Assembly (NCBI GenBank): GCA_965249965.1
Contig: OZ252262.1
Coordinates: 1,550,001-1,614,000 of the forward strand
Length of the DNA stretch: 64,000 nt
Reading direction: 5' to 3'
Source of the DNA: HXMU1420-13 sp965249965
GTDB taxonomy: Bacteria > Bacteroidota > Rhodothermia > Balneolales > Balneolaceae
Positions 21,142-29,631 of this stretch are shown piece after piece (within the stretch, counting starts at the first letter, position 1; every line of letters starts with the position of its first letter). The notes below the pieces were generated by a model that saw only the letters and a list, made by a program, of their open reading frames with translations, made no database searches and had not been told where the DNA came from. The position numbers were made by a program, and so were the translations under genes.

Positions 21142-21359
21142 ATTACATGCTCTTAGCCTTTAGTCGTTGAAGAGAATTTATTAAAGAAGGTCACTGAGTA
21201 GAATTAACATTGAGAGTACATTCCTTTATATACTGAGAGATTTTGAGAGATAGGTACTAATTAGTTTAGGTAACAGCTATTTGTTACATGAGTCTTTTCT
21301 AATATTAACGCTCAGATATTACTCAAGTGAGGTCGTAACTTCTTGAAAATTCTGAATAC

Positions 21360-23168
21360 GTGAGTCTGGGAACAAAGATTTTACTGAGTATTTTTTCGAT
21401 CAGTATCCTGATCGCGTCTATTGGTGTGATTTCAAATTGGTACACGAATTCGATTTTAAATCAACTTGTCCAAAAAAATGTACAGACCACTGAAGTTGTA
21501 GAATTGACTGCGTCGATTGAAAACGAGCTTTATCAATCACTAATTACGTTAACATCGTTAAAGGACGCGGAAACTGTGGAGATAGGCTCTATTACGCTTA
21601 ATGAGCCTACTACCGAAATGTATGAGCAAAGCTTCGAAAGCTCTTTATTGGTTCTGAAAGGGTATTTTACATCTTTAGAGCAATCTGTGATCTCAAATTC
21701 GAGTAATTATACCCCTCATTTACGAAACGATGTTGAAGTACTGAACGATCGCTTTCAACTGTACGAACAGCTATGCATAGAGTGGCTCACTTTTCGAAAT
21801 GAAGATCAGGAGCAAGCTCGTTTAATGTTTAGCACATCGGTAAATCCATATTTTAGAAATAATATTATTCCAGTTATCTCTCACCTTAGAACTGAAGTTA
21901 TAAATCAGCAAAATGTAGAGAACTTACAACTCGACGAACAGCTTAACAGAGCTGGAATTACTATTTTTTCGATCACTTCATTTCTGGTATTTATTTCAAT
22001 TGGAATAGCGATGTTTCTATATCGCTCGATTGCGAATCCATTGAAAAAATTAAAAGAAGGCGTTCAAATTCTTGGAGAGGGTAATTTGGATGAGCGAGTT
22101 GAAGTAAACAATAAAGATGAAATTGGGTTATTAGCCGAAACTTTTAATAGCATGGCGGATAATCTAAGAAAACGAACATTAGCTCGTGATTATCTTGATA
22201 ACATTATTGAATCTATTCATGAGAGTTTAATTGTTACGGATGAAAAGGGCATAATTGTGGGCTTGAATCAAGCGACTGAACAATTACTGGGATATACAAA
22301 AGCAGAGTTAAATGATACTCCATTGTTCCAATTGTTTGAAAAGCAGCAGGCAATTATTCAAAAGCGTTCTCCAATTGCCACACAAGACAAATCGATCGAA
22401 ACATCATTTAAATCAAAGTTTGGAAAGAACATCCCGGTATTACTTTCAGAAAGTAATCTTCTCAACAATAAAGATGAGTTTGTAGGAAAAGTAGTTGTAG
22501 CAACTGACATCACCGAAAGAAATAAAGCAAACAAACAAATCAGGGAGTCATTAAGAGAAAAGGAAATTCTTCTTGCAGAGATTCACCACCGGGTGAAAAA
22601 CAACTTGGCAGTTGTATCCGGAATTTTGCAATTGCAAAGTAAAGAAGCAGAAAACAAACAGGTTGAAGAAGTGTTATTGGAATCTCAAACAAGGATTAAG
22701 TCGATTTCATTAGTTCACGAGATGTTATATCAAAGTGAAACTATGGCAAATATCGAATATGATAGATATGTGGAGGACTTAACCCGTGAGATATCAAAAC
22801 TATCTTTGGCATCTGAAAATAATGTGCAGTTAACAACGACTACAGAACCGCTACTTATCGATTTGAATATAGCTGTACCATGTTCGATGCTACTAAACGA
22901 GATTATCATTGATCGATTAAAACACGCATTTACGAATTTCGAAGACGGTCGAATTCGAGTAGTACTTAGAAATTTAGAGACAAATGCAGAGCTGACCGTT
23001 GAGCATAATGGACATCATGTAACGCATAATTCAGCGAAAGAGTCGCTGGGTCATACACTAATTAAAACTTTGATTAATCAGTTACATGGCACTTATTACG
23101 AAGAACAACTTGAAGAAAAGGGGATAAGTAGAATAAGAATTATTTTCCCGCTTCATGTTCAGGATTAG
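21360..23168 (+). CDS. Membrane HisKA_2 histidine kinase-like protein with degenerate ATP site
   Basis: 602 residues from a GTG start. Order: TM1 (7-27), extracytoplasmic helical sensor (28-200), TM2 (about 200-222), HAMP (223-275, PLKKLKEGVQILGEGNLDERV), PAS (about 280-395), HisKA_2 H-box EIHHRVKNN (H409/H410), HATPase-like region. In the last, the N-box reads NEIIIDRLKHAF (513-524), with D518 where the Mg-ATP Asn should be, and the G1 box reads VEHNGHH (547-553), with H549 replacing the Asp. It may be a pseudokinase, or accept phosphate from a partner. 218 nt of upstream intergenic DNA (21142-21359) holds no gene I can see. Confidence 0.82.
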   Translation: MSLGTKILLSIFSISILIASIGVISNWYTNSILNQLVQKNVQTTEVVELTASIENELYQSLITLTSLKDAETVEIGSITLNEPTTEMYEQSFESSLLVLKGYFTSLEQSVISNSSNYTPHLRNDVEVLNDRFQLYEQLCIEWLTFRNEDQEQARLMFSTSVNPYFRNNIIPVISHLRTEVINQQNVENLQLDEQLNRAGITIFSITSFLVFISIGIAMFLYRSIANPLKKLKEGVQILGEGNLDERVEVNNKDEIGLLAETFNSMADNLRKRTLARDYLDNIIESIHESLIVTDEKGIIVGLNQATEQLLGYTKAELNDTPLFQLFEKQQAIIQKRSPIATQDKSIETSFKSKFGKNIPVLLSESNLLNNKDEFVGKVVVATDITERNKANKQIRESLREKEILLAEIHHRVKNNLAVVSGILQLQSKEAENKQVEEVLLESQTRIKSISLVHEMLYQSETMANIEYDRYVEDLTREISKLSLASENNVQLTTTTEPLLIDLNIAVPCSMLLNEIIIDRLKHAFTNFEDGRIRVVLRNLETNAELTVEHNGHHVTHNSAKESLGHTLIKTLINQLHGTYYEEQLEEKGISRIRIIFPLHVQD

Positions 23169-23174
23169 TAATAA

Positions 23175-23885
23175 TTAAATTGTTCCGTTTAGGTAAGCTT
23201 TTCGTACTTCCGGCTCAAATTTTTCGATGGCATAACGTAGCATTGTCCTCGGCATTTGTTTATATCTGTTATTCTTTTTAAGGTAATTTTCTTCAGCAAA
23301 TTGGTCTTTTTTACCTATCTCTTTTAGCATCCAGCCAACCGCTTTTTGGATAATATCTTCCTGATCTTGAATGAGAATTTCAGCAATCGAAAACGCCTCT
23401 TTAAAGTCGTTTTGCTTTATGAAAGAATTACATGTAATCATGGCAATTCTACGAATCCAAAGATTCTCAGATCTGGCAAAATCATATAATATGTCCCGTG
23501 AACGATGTTCAAGGTATCTACCCAAAATAAATTGGCAAGAACTATCTACAATGTCCCAGCTATTAATAAAGGGTAGATTTTTTATATAAAATCGGGCAAC
23601 ATCCTCTATGACAGTTTGTTCGGCTCGTTCTGTTTTATACACAAGGATAAATACCGCGGTTAACCTAACTTCATGAACAGGGTGTTCGATGAGCTGCTGA
23701 ACTTCATTGAAATCTAAATTTTTAAAGCGCTTTGCAATTTTCCTTTGTTCAGGTACTTTTATACCCCAAAAGCGATCATCCTCAGCATATTCTCCTTCAC
23801 CTGTTTTAAAAAACCTTTTGGAGCGTTGCTCAATTGTCACATCCGCCAGGGTTTCAAGTTCATGCAATATTACCTTTGTATTCAT
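23175..23885 (-). CDS. alkD: DNA alkylation repair protein, AlkD family
   Basis: 236-residue HEAT-like repeat DNA glycosylase that excises N3/N7-alkylated purines. The AlkD-type active-site elements are visible: FINSWDIVDSS (Trp and Asp) and ENLWIRRIAMI (Arg), plus VGWMLKEIGKKD. The ATG at 23885 is preferred over an upstream in-frame ATG because it begins the conserved protein and its ATGA overlaps the stop of the DUF3667 gene, implying coupled translation. Converges with the histidine kinase (6 nt apart). Confidence 0.9.
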   Translation of the reverse strand: MNTKVILHELETLADVTIEQRSKRFFKTGEGEYAEDDRFWGIKVPEQRKIAKRFKNLDFNEVQQLIEHPVHEVRLTAVFILVYKTERAEQTVIEDVARFYIKNLPFINSWDIVDSSCQFILGRYLEHRSRDILYDFARSENLWIRRIAMITCNSFIKQNDFKEAFSIAEILIQDQEDIIQKAVGWMLKEIGKKDQFAEENYLKKNNRYKQMPRTMLRYAIEKFEPEVRKAYLNGTI

Positions 23886-24619
23886 AATCCAAAGGATGTT
23901 ACGATCACTGTGGCCGAAAATTGACCAACTATTACGTAACATATCCACGATAAAAAAGACACTAACAATGCTTTAAAAAACCGTCCAATCTTTTTACCTG
24001 AATGAAATGAATACATCACATAGATAGGATACAAGAGAACAATGAAATAATTTGCCAAAAAGAAATACGGAGACAGATAAGTGAGAGGTAAAATGAAAAT
24101 CGCGAACAAAATGTATTGAGCAATAATGTAAAACGACAATGCCAGATGTTCGATAAAGTAAAATCCAGATTTACGAAAAAGTAGTTTATTGAAAAGGGCT
24201 AAAAAGAATCCAAATAAGAGGATGAATAGGTTGATATTATCTCTAAAGAAATAAGAACCCCTTGTTGAAGGGCTGCTCATATCCGGTTGTTGAGTATTTC
24301 CCAGAATTTTGTTGAAGGTTGCGATGGGATCGAATCCAAGGATATTTTGTAGAATGATATATACTGCCAAAACCAGAATATAATATCGAATAGGATGCGA
24401 ATACGATTTTCGTTTACCGAAGATGTATTCTCGTACCAAGGCTCCTGGACGAGTAAGTAAACCAGATATAGTTCGCAATAACGGGGTGTCAAAATCAAAG
24501 TAATGCTCGAGCACATCGCGTGCAGATTCTTTGAAAACAATTCTGCCTGAATTAGGTTTTTGGCCACAATTCGGGCAGAAATTTCCCTCAAAACTTATAT
24601 CACAGTTCTGGCAAGTCAT
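23882..24619 (-). CDS. DUF3667 family membrane protein with N-terminal zinc ribbon
   Basis: 245 residues. A two-Cys-pair zinc ribbon (C3, C6, C15, C18: CQNC...CPNC) is followed by the DUF3667 signature HYFDFDTPLLRTISGLLTRP and GALVREYIFGKRKSYSHP (about 37-77) and about five hydrophobic helices (80-245). Function of the family is not known. Sits 11 nt downstream of the VPS10-like gene and overlaps alkD by 4 nt; no functional link to repair is evident. Confidence 0.85.
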   Translation of the reverse strand: MTCQNCDISFEGNFCPNCGQKPNSGRIVFKESARDVLEHYFDFDTPLLRTISGLLTRPGALVREYIFGKRKSYSHPIRYYILVLAVYIILQNILGFDPIATFNKILGNTQQPDMSSPSTRGSYFFRDNINLFILLFGFFLALFNKLLFRKSGFYFIEHLALSFYIIAQYILFAIFILPLTYLSPYFFLANYFIVLLYPIYVMYSFHSGKKIGRFFKALLVSFLSWICYVIVGQFSATVIVTSFGL

Positions 24620-24630
24620 GCGATTAAATG

Positions 24631-27600
24631 TTATTCATCTTCTTCGAAAAAATCTGCTCTTGAAAGGTGTGTTATTGCCGGTTTACCCTCTTCAATTAAT
24701 TTGTTACTAATATCATCGACATGATTTTCAAATATTGAATTAAGTTCTGATTCTTTATCCAGCATTGTTGAATGTAGGTTTTCAAGCGCGTCAACCTGCG
24801 TTTCTGTTGGTCTGCCCTGATAATTAACCATCGAGCCATAGATATTCGATATTCGTTCACGAAGTTGTTCCTCTCCGGTAATTCCCCCAGTACTTGTAGC
24901 AACCAATGTTTTATGAAGGGCTTCAAGTATTTCATGAAAAGCTGAAGCATCAGTGAGAATATTCTCGGAAAGCGTGGAATCTTCCATGACAGATTCAAGC
25001 TGACCCATGACATGAACTGCGCGACCATCAATAAACCCGAGTTCACCTAGCATGTCATAAGCTCTGTTAACGGCCATTAATCTGATTGAGCGATCTTCCT
25101 GTGTATGTCTGGAATTCGGATCAAACTGCAAAGTGATTTCACTTTCATACACATCTTCTCCTTTAACCAGTTTCAAAGTATAGGTGCCCGGGGGATAAGC
25201 GGGTCCAAATAGCGCCCCAAAAGTTAGCGTATTAGATCTAGGTACTTTGGGTGGATCTCGTCGCACATCAAAAGCTACCCGATTGATCCCTTTTCTTTTA
25301 CCCGCAGGTAATTTTTTCAGAAAGTTACCTTCAGTATCGTACACTTCTAAAAACATGTCGCCAAAAATATGGCGTCGTTTCAAGTAATAGGTAATTTGGG
25401 CTGTTTGGGATGGATTCGCTCCGGAAAATTCTCCATCACCGTTGAACGTTTGCTCAAAACCGATTGGACCTGAAATCAGGAATGGTTTCATTTCCAGAAA
25501 AGCTACGTCTTGAGAAAGCAACTCTTCATCGATAGAACGTAGAGGCGAAATATCATCGATTACCATAATTCCGCGACCATGTGTACCCAACACTAGATCT
25601 TCTTCGCGTTCCTGTATTACCATATCACGGACAGAAACTTTTGGTAGGTTTCCTTTGAATCGAACCCAGTTCGAACCGCGATCAAAAGAAACATACAGCC
25701 CAAACTCCGTGCCTAGAAATAGCAAGTTCTCGTTTTCTAAATCTTCGATCAATTTATGAGCATAGCCTTCGATATTTTCATCAACAATAAGTTCCCAATT
25801 GTTGCCAAAATCTTCTGTCTTATAAACATAAACACCCATATTTCCCACGCGATGAGCATCAATGGTAGCAAATGCTCTTCCTTCCTTAAATCTGCTTGCA
25901 GTTACACTGCTTACCCATGCATGCTCGGGATAATCGGCAATATTTTCAGAAACGTTTGTCCAACGCCGGCCTCCATCTCTTGTGAGTTGAATGTTGCCGT
26001 CGTCTGTTCCAACCCATATGATGTCTTTATCAAAAGGAGATTCGCTTACATCAAATAGGGTTGTGTTATTTTCAGCCGTTGAGTTGTCGATGGTAATTCC
26101 ACCGCTCTCACTTTGTTTTTGTTTTTCTGGATCATTTGTTGTGAGGTCATCAGATATTCTGTTCCAGCTGTCACCCATATCCTCTGACACATATAAATAC
26201 TGTGCTCCAACATACAGTCGTTCACCATCCGGACTAAACAAAATTGGAGTATTCCAGTTAAATCGTAATTCATCAGTAGTTTCGTCTTTTAGCGGCTTGA
26301 TATCTTTCGATTCCCGGGTATCGCGATATAATCGACGAACATTCCCGCCCTGACTTTGCCAAAAAACAATATTAGGGTCGCCAGGAGCAGTAAAAACCTT
26401 GAAACCATCGCCACCTCCAAGATTTACCCAATCTTTATTTTCAACTCCACCGGGACTTTCGTTGGGTGCAGCCCAAGAACCATTATCCTGAAGACCACCA
26501 TAAACCCAATATGGGTCTTGATCATCAACATTAACATTATAGAATTGAGAAATAGGTAAGTCTCGAGAAAATTTCCAGGTGGCCCCACCATCATCCGAAG
26601 TATACAAACCGCCATCTGTTCCAAGATAGAGCCGTTGATTATCAGTTGGACTTACATAAAAAGCATGGTGATCAACATGAACGTTTCCGCCGCCACCAAC
26701 TCCACCCGCAGCAAATGTAAGTCGAAATGTTTCACCTGCATCTTTACTCACATTTATATTGAAACTTGGCTTGTACACCACATTACTATCGATAGGATCA
26801 GCATAAATATTCGAAAAGTAGAAGGGTCTTTCTTTTACAGCGGTTGTGCTGTTTTTCTTTTCCCAGGTGTCACCAAAATCGTCTGATCGGTATAACCCAC
26901 CTTCTTCTTTTGCTTCGATAAGAGCATACACACGGCCTTCAACAACTGGTGAAATACTAACTGCAATTCTACCTAAAGTTTCTTCCGGGAGTCCGTTTCC
27001 GGAAATATGCTCCCAGGTGTCTCCTCCATCAGTGGATTTATATAGACCACTACCGGTTCCACCGGATCTAAATGTCCATGCCTTTCTTCGGAAATCCCAC
27101 ACTCCTGCAAAAAGTATATCAGGATTATTTGGGTCGATAGAAATATCTGCTGCACCGGTATTTTCATCTACAAACAAGACTTTTTCCCAAGTTGTGCCTC
27201 CGTCTGTGGTCTTGAAAACGCCTCGATCTTCATTGGGTGCCCACAATGTTCCAAGCGCAGCGACGTATACCACGTCTGGATTTTCTGGATGGACGATAAT
27301 TCTACCTATACGTTCAGTATTTTCCAGCCCCATTAGTTTCCAGGATTCGCCACCATCTGTAGTTTTATAAACACCCATCCCGACAGAGGTACTATTTCTA
27401 GTCCAAGGTTCGCCAGTTCCTACCCAAACAGTATCAGGGTGGTTTTGATCGATATCGATGGCACCAATAGACATGATATGATCATCAAAAATTGGGGTAA
27501 AACTCAGTCCTCTGTTTTTAGATTTCCAAACTCCGCCACTTGCTGCACCTACATAAATAATTCGGTCATCTTTGTTTACGGCATCAAGCGCTGCTATGCG

Positions 27601-27732
27601 GCCACTCATTGCTGCAGGACCAATTTGCCGAGCTTGAATTTCACCAAAAGTGTTTGAATTAATTCGTTGAGCATTTGCCGGAAATGCTAAAACAATCATC
27701 ATAAATCCCGATAGAAGAAGTCTTATTCTCAT
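24631..27732 (-). CDS. Secreted VPS10/BNR-type beta-propeller protein
   Basis: 1033 residues with a signal peptide (MRIRLLLSGFMMIVLAFPANAQ). From about residue 40 to 740 it is built from sialidase-type Asp-box repeats (S/T-x-D-x-G-x-x-W), at least ten: TTDGGESW, TTDGGTTW, STDGGDTW, SDDFGDTW, SDDGGATW, SEDMGDSW, TRDGGRRW, TEDFGNNW and others. These form sortilin-like ten-blade propellers. The C-terminal 290 residues have an Ig-like part (YYLKRRHIFGDMFLEVYD...) and a helical end. Catalytic sialidase residues are not apparent; role unknown, probably polymer or protein binding outside the cell. Such proteins are frequent in Balneolota and relatives. Confidence 0.85.
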   Translation of the reverse strand: MRIRLLLSGFMMIVLAFPANAQRINSNTFGEIQARQIGPAAMSGRIAALDAVNKDDRIIYVGAASGGVWKSKNRGLSFTPIFDDHIMSIGAIDIDQNHPDTVWVGTGEPWTRNSTSVGMGVYKTTDGGESWKLMGLENTERIGRIIVHPENPDVVYVAALGTLWAPNEDRGVFKTTDGGTTWEKVLFVDENTGAADISIDPNNPDILFAGVWDFRRKAWTFRSGGTGSGLYKSTDGGDTWEHISGNGLPEETLGRIAVSISPVVEGRVYALIEAKEEGGLYRSDDFGDTWEKKNSTTAVKERPFYFSNIYADPIDSNVVYKPSFNINVSKDAGETFRLTFAAGGVGGGGNVHVDHHAFYVSPTDNQRLYLGTDGGLYTSDDGGATWKFSRDLPISQFYNVNVDDQDPYWVYGGLQDNGSWAAPNESPGGVENKDWVNLGGGDGFKVFTAPGDPNIVFWQSQGGNVRRLYRDTRESKDIKPLKDETTDELRFNWNTPILFSPDGERLYVGAQYLYVSEDMGDSWNRISDDLTTNDPEKQKQSESGGITIDNSTAENNTTLFDVSESPFDKDIIWVGTDDGNIQLTRDGGRRWTNVSENIADYPEHAWVSSVTASRFKEGRAFATIDAHRVGNMGVYVYKTEDFGNNWELIVDENIEGYAHKLIEDLENENLLFLGTEFGLYVSFDRGSNWVRFKGNLPKVSVRDMVIQEREEDLVLGTHGRGIMVIDDISPLRSIDEELLSQDVAFLEMKPFLISGPIGFEQTFNGDGEFSGANPSQTAQITYYLKRRHIFGDMFLEVYDTEGNFLKKLPAGKRKGINRVAFDVRRDPPKVPRSNTLTFGALFGPAYPPGTYTLKLVKGEDVYESEITLQFDPNSRHTQEDRSIRLMAVNRAYDMLGELGFIDGRAVHVMGQLESVMEDSTLSENILTDASAFHEILEALHKTLVATSTGGITGEEQLRERISNIYGSMVNYQGRPTETQVDALENLHSTMLDKESELNSIFENHVDDISNKLIEEGKPAITHLSRADFFEEDE

Positions 27733-27753
27733 AATTGCACCCTAATTGAAATC

Positions 27754-27783
27754 AAAAAAAAGCCAGACTTATGTTGATCTGGC
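27754..27783 (-). terminator. Rho-independent terminator after the LolA-like gene
   Basis: Read leftward: GCCAGA - 10-nt loop - TCTGGC followed by eight T. It is 20 nt past the stop of the LolA-fold gene and just upstream of the VPS10-like gene, so the two are separate units. Confidence 0.8.
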
Positions 27784-27802
27784 AATAATTATAAAAAATT
27801 GA

Positions 27803-28546
27803 TTATTCGTTGGTTCCCGGTTTTTGAAAGTAGGTATCATCGATATCCGGGTTTACTTCTACAGCATCGATCGTAATTTGCATCTGTGTTGTCCCCATAA
27901 TTTTGGTTGAAATGCTATGCGCAACTGCAAATCCATCTACCATTTTATAATTGCTAAGGAATTGTTCGCTTTCAAATTCTTGACCCTGCACGGTAGTTTT
28001 TGAGGTTATTTTAATAGGAACATAAGCTTCTGCGTCGATGAAATAATACATAACATCACCGGATTTTAAAGTGAGCTTAAGTTTATAGGTTTCTGTCCCT
28101 TCCACTTCCTCGATTCCCTCAAGGGAAAGCTGGTGCCCTTTTTCTTCGTAATTATAAAGTGCGCCGTCCATATCAGCCTGCTGTACAGCATCTTTCAGCT
28201 GATCTTCAGGTAAATCCTGTGGATCCATACTTCCTGTCCATGGTTGTAAAGACCAGCCATTTGTGCCGTCATAGGCCATAAATACTGCGTCTGCTCCACC
28301 TATATTTGCATTAATACGCATCATGTTTGGGCGCTTCATGGTCATTGTCATCGGAATTTCTATACCTTGAGTATAAATTTTTCCTGTTTGCTGGATTGAT
28401 TGAATATTCAATAAGTTTTCTTGACCAACTACTTCAAAATGTGCATCTAAGATTTCATCAAGAGATTCATCCTGAGCCAAAATCTGCCCGGTAAATAGTA
28501 GTGAAAGAGTTAGTACTAGAAGAGTTGGTTTTAACAGTCGTTTCAT
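27803..28546 (-). CDS. Outer-membrane lipoprotein-sorting (LolA-fold) family protein
   Basis: 247 residues with a signal peptide (KPTLLVLTLSLLFTGQILAQ). The mature part resembles the LolA/LppX-like half-barrel families: IQQTGKIYTQGIEIPMTMTM, RPNMMRINANI, YDGTNGWSLQPW, a late YYFIDAEAYVPIKITSK and SNYKMVDGFAVAHSI. Unlike true LolA it lacks an obvious lol-gene context. Likely binds a hydrophobic ligand in the periplasm; the exact role is unknown. Own terminator downstream. Confidence 0.75.
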   Translation of the reverse strand: MKRLLKPTLLVLTLSLLFTGQILAQDESLDEILDAHFEVVGQENLLNIQSIQQTGKIYTQGIEIPMTMTMKRPNMMRINANIGGADAVFMAYDGTNGWSLQPWTGSMDPQDLPEDQLKDAVQQADMDGALYNYEEKGHQLSLEGIEEVEGTETYKLKLTLKSGDVMYYFIDAEAYVPIKITSKTTVQGQEFESEQFLSNYKMVDGFAVAHSISTKIMGTTQMQITIDAVEVNPDIDDTYFQKPGTNE

Positions 28547-28654
28547 AAATATCTAATTAATTTTATACCTGATTCGAAGTAATTCAATATTGATGTTAGA
28601 TGCAACGAATCAACATTAAATTAGTGTCACTTCTACTCTGTTTATTGCAGAAGG

Positions 28655-29572
28655 TTAGGTATTATTTTTCTTTGATTGAGCAATGATTACCACTCCCATA
28701 ACTATTATGGTTGCACCACCAAACTGAACAAGAGTTAAAGATTCACCTAAAAAAATCATTGCTAGAATTATAGTTGAAGCAGGCCCCAGACTGCCAACGA
28801 TAGAAACATTGGGGGCTCCCATTCTTCGAATTCCTTCATTAATCAAAAAAGAGGGTATTACTGTAGCAATCACGGCCATCATAAAGCTGTAAATATATAC
28901 TTCAATCGGATAGTTAAGAAAATTTAGGTCTGATGTGATTAAATAATGGATTATGATGGCGCCACAGGAGACCAACATGGAGTACGTTGTCAGGCGTACA
29001 CTACCAACTTGTTCAATTAAAGTCCCACTTCCTACCAAATAGGATGCGTAAGCTATAGCGCTTAAAAAGACTAAAGTTGATCCTTTTAAAAGTTCAGTAA
29101 ATGATCCTTCAACAATGCCACCTCGGTCTAAAAATATAATGGCAACTCCGGCATACGTAACAATGATAGAAATAACCTGTGCTTTCGTGATTCTCTTTTT
29201 TAAAAAAAGCCAGCTAATTAGCAGCACAAAAGTTGGGTAACTGAACAGTATCAATCGTTCAAGACTTGCACTTATAAACTTTAGGCCCATAAAATCAAAG
29301 AGGCTGGCTAGATAGTACCCCAGAAATCCAAGCCCGATAAGTACAATAAACTGTTTACGGGTGATGGGATTTTCTTTCCAACCATGCCTGCGAATCAAAA
29401 AAATGCTGATATAGAAGGGGAGGGAAAAAAGCATTCTTAGTAATAAAAGAGATACGGAATCAACATCGAATTGGTAGGCAAGTTTTATAAGTACCGCCTT
29501 CGACGAGAATAAGATTACACCAGTAGCTGTAATTAATAGGGCTGGTAATATGTTCTGTTGATGGGTAGACAT
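28655..29572 (-). CDS. EamA family (DMT superfamily) transporter
   Basis: 305 residues with about ten transmembrane helices in two EamA repeats; motif SSKAVLIKLAYQFDVDSVSL in the first and GAPNVSIVGSLGPASTIILAM in the second half. Family members export amino acids or metabolites; substrate cannot be read. The ATG at 29572 is chosen: an upstream in-frame GTG falls within the terminator hairpin of the preceding gene. Monocistronic. Confidence 0.88.
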   Translation of the reverse strand: MSTHQQNILPALLITATGVILFSSKAVLIKLAYQFDVDSVSLLLLRMLFSLPFYISIFLIRRHGWKENPITRKQFIVLIGLGFLGYYLASLFDFMGLKFISASLERLILFSYPTFVLLISWLFLKKRITKAQVISIIVTYAGVAIIFLDRGGIVEGSFTELLKGSTLVFLSAIAYASYLVGSGTLIEQVGSVRLTTYSMLVSCGAIIIHYLITSDLNFLNYPIEVYIYSFMMAVIATVIPSFLINEGIRRMGAPNVSIVGSLGPASTIILAMIFLGESLTLVQFGGATIIVMGVVIIAQSKKNNT

Positions 29573-29599
29573 AAAAAAAGCCACATAGAGTGGCTTTTT
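29573..29599 (-). terminator. Rho-independent terminator after the amidohydrolase gene
   Basis: Read leftward: AAAAAGCCAC - loop of 5 - GTGGCTTTTT, continuing into a run of seven T. It lies 33 nt after the amidohydrolase stop and directly abuts the EamA start codon; the stem has U/A-rich flanks on both sides so it may work in both directions. Confidence 0.85.
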
Positions 29600-29631
29600 A
29601 ACTTAATCATTTTCATAGTGATGAAAGCAGA

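Noticed and set aside
23886..23948. Longer start of AlkD
   Set aside because: Non-conserved residues; ATGA overlap supports 23885.
29573..29584. GTG start adding four residues to the EamA transporter
   Set aside because: Overlaps the terminator hairpin of the upstream gene; ATG 29572 is more likely.
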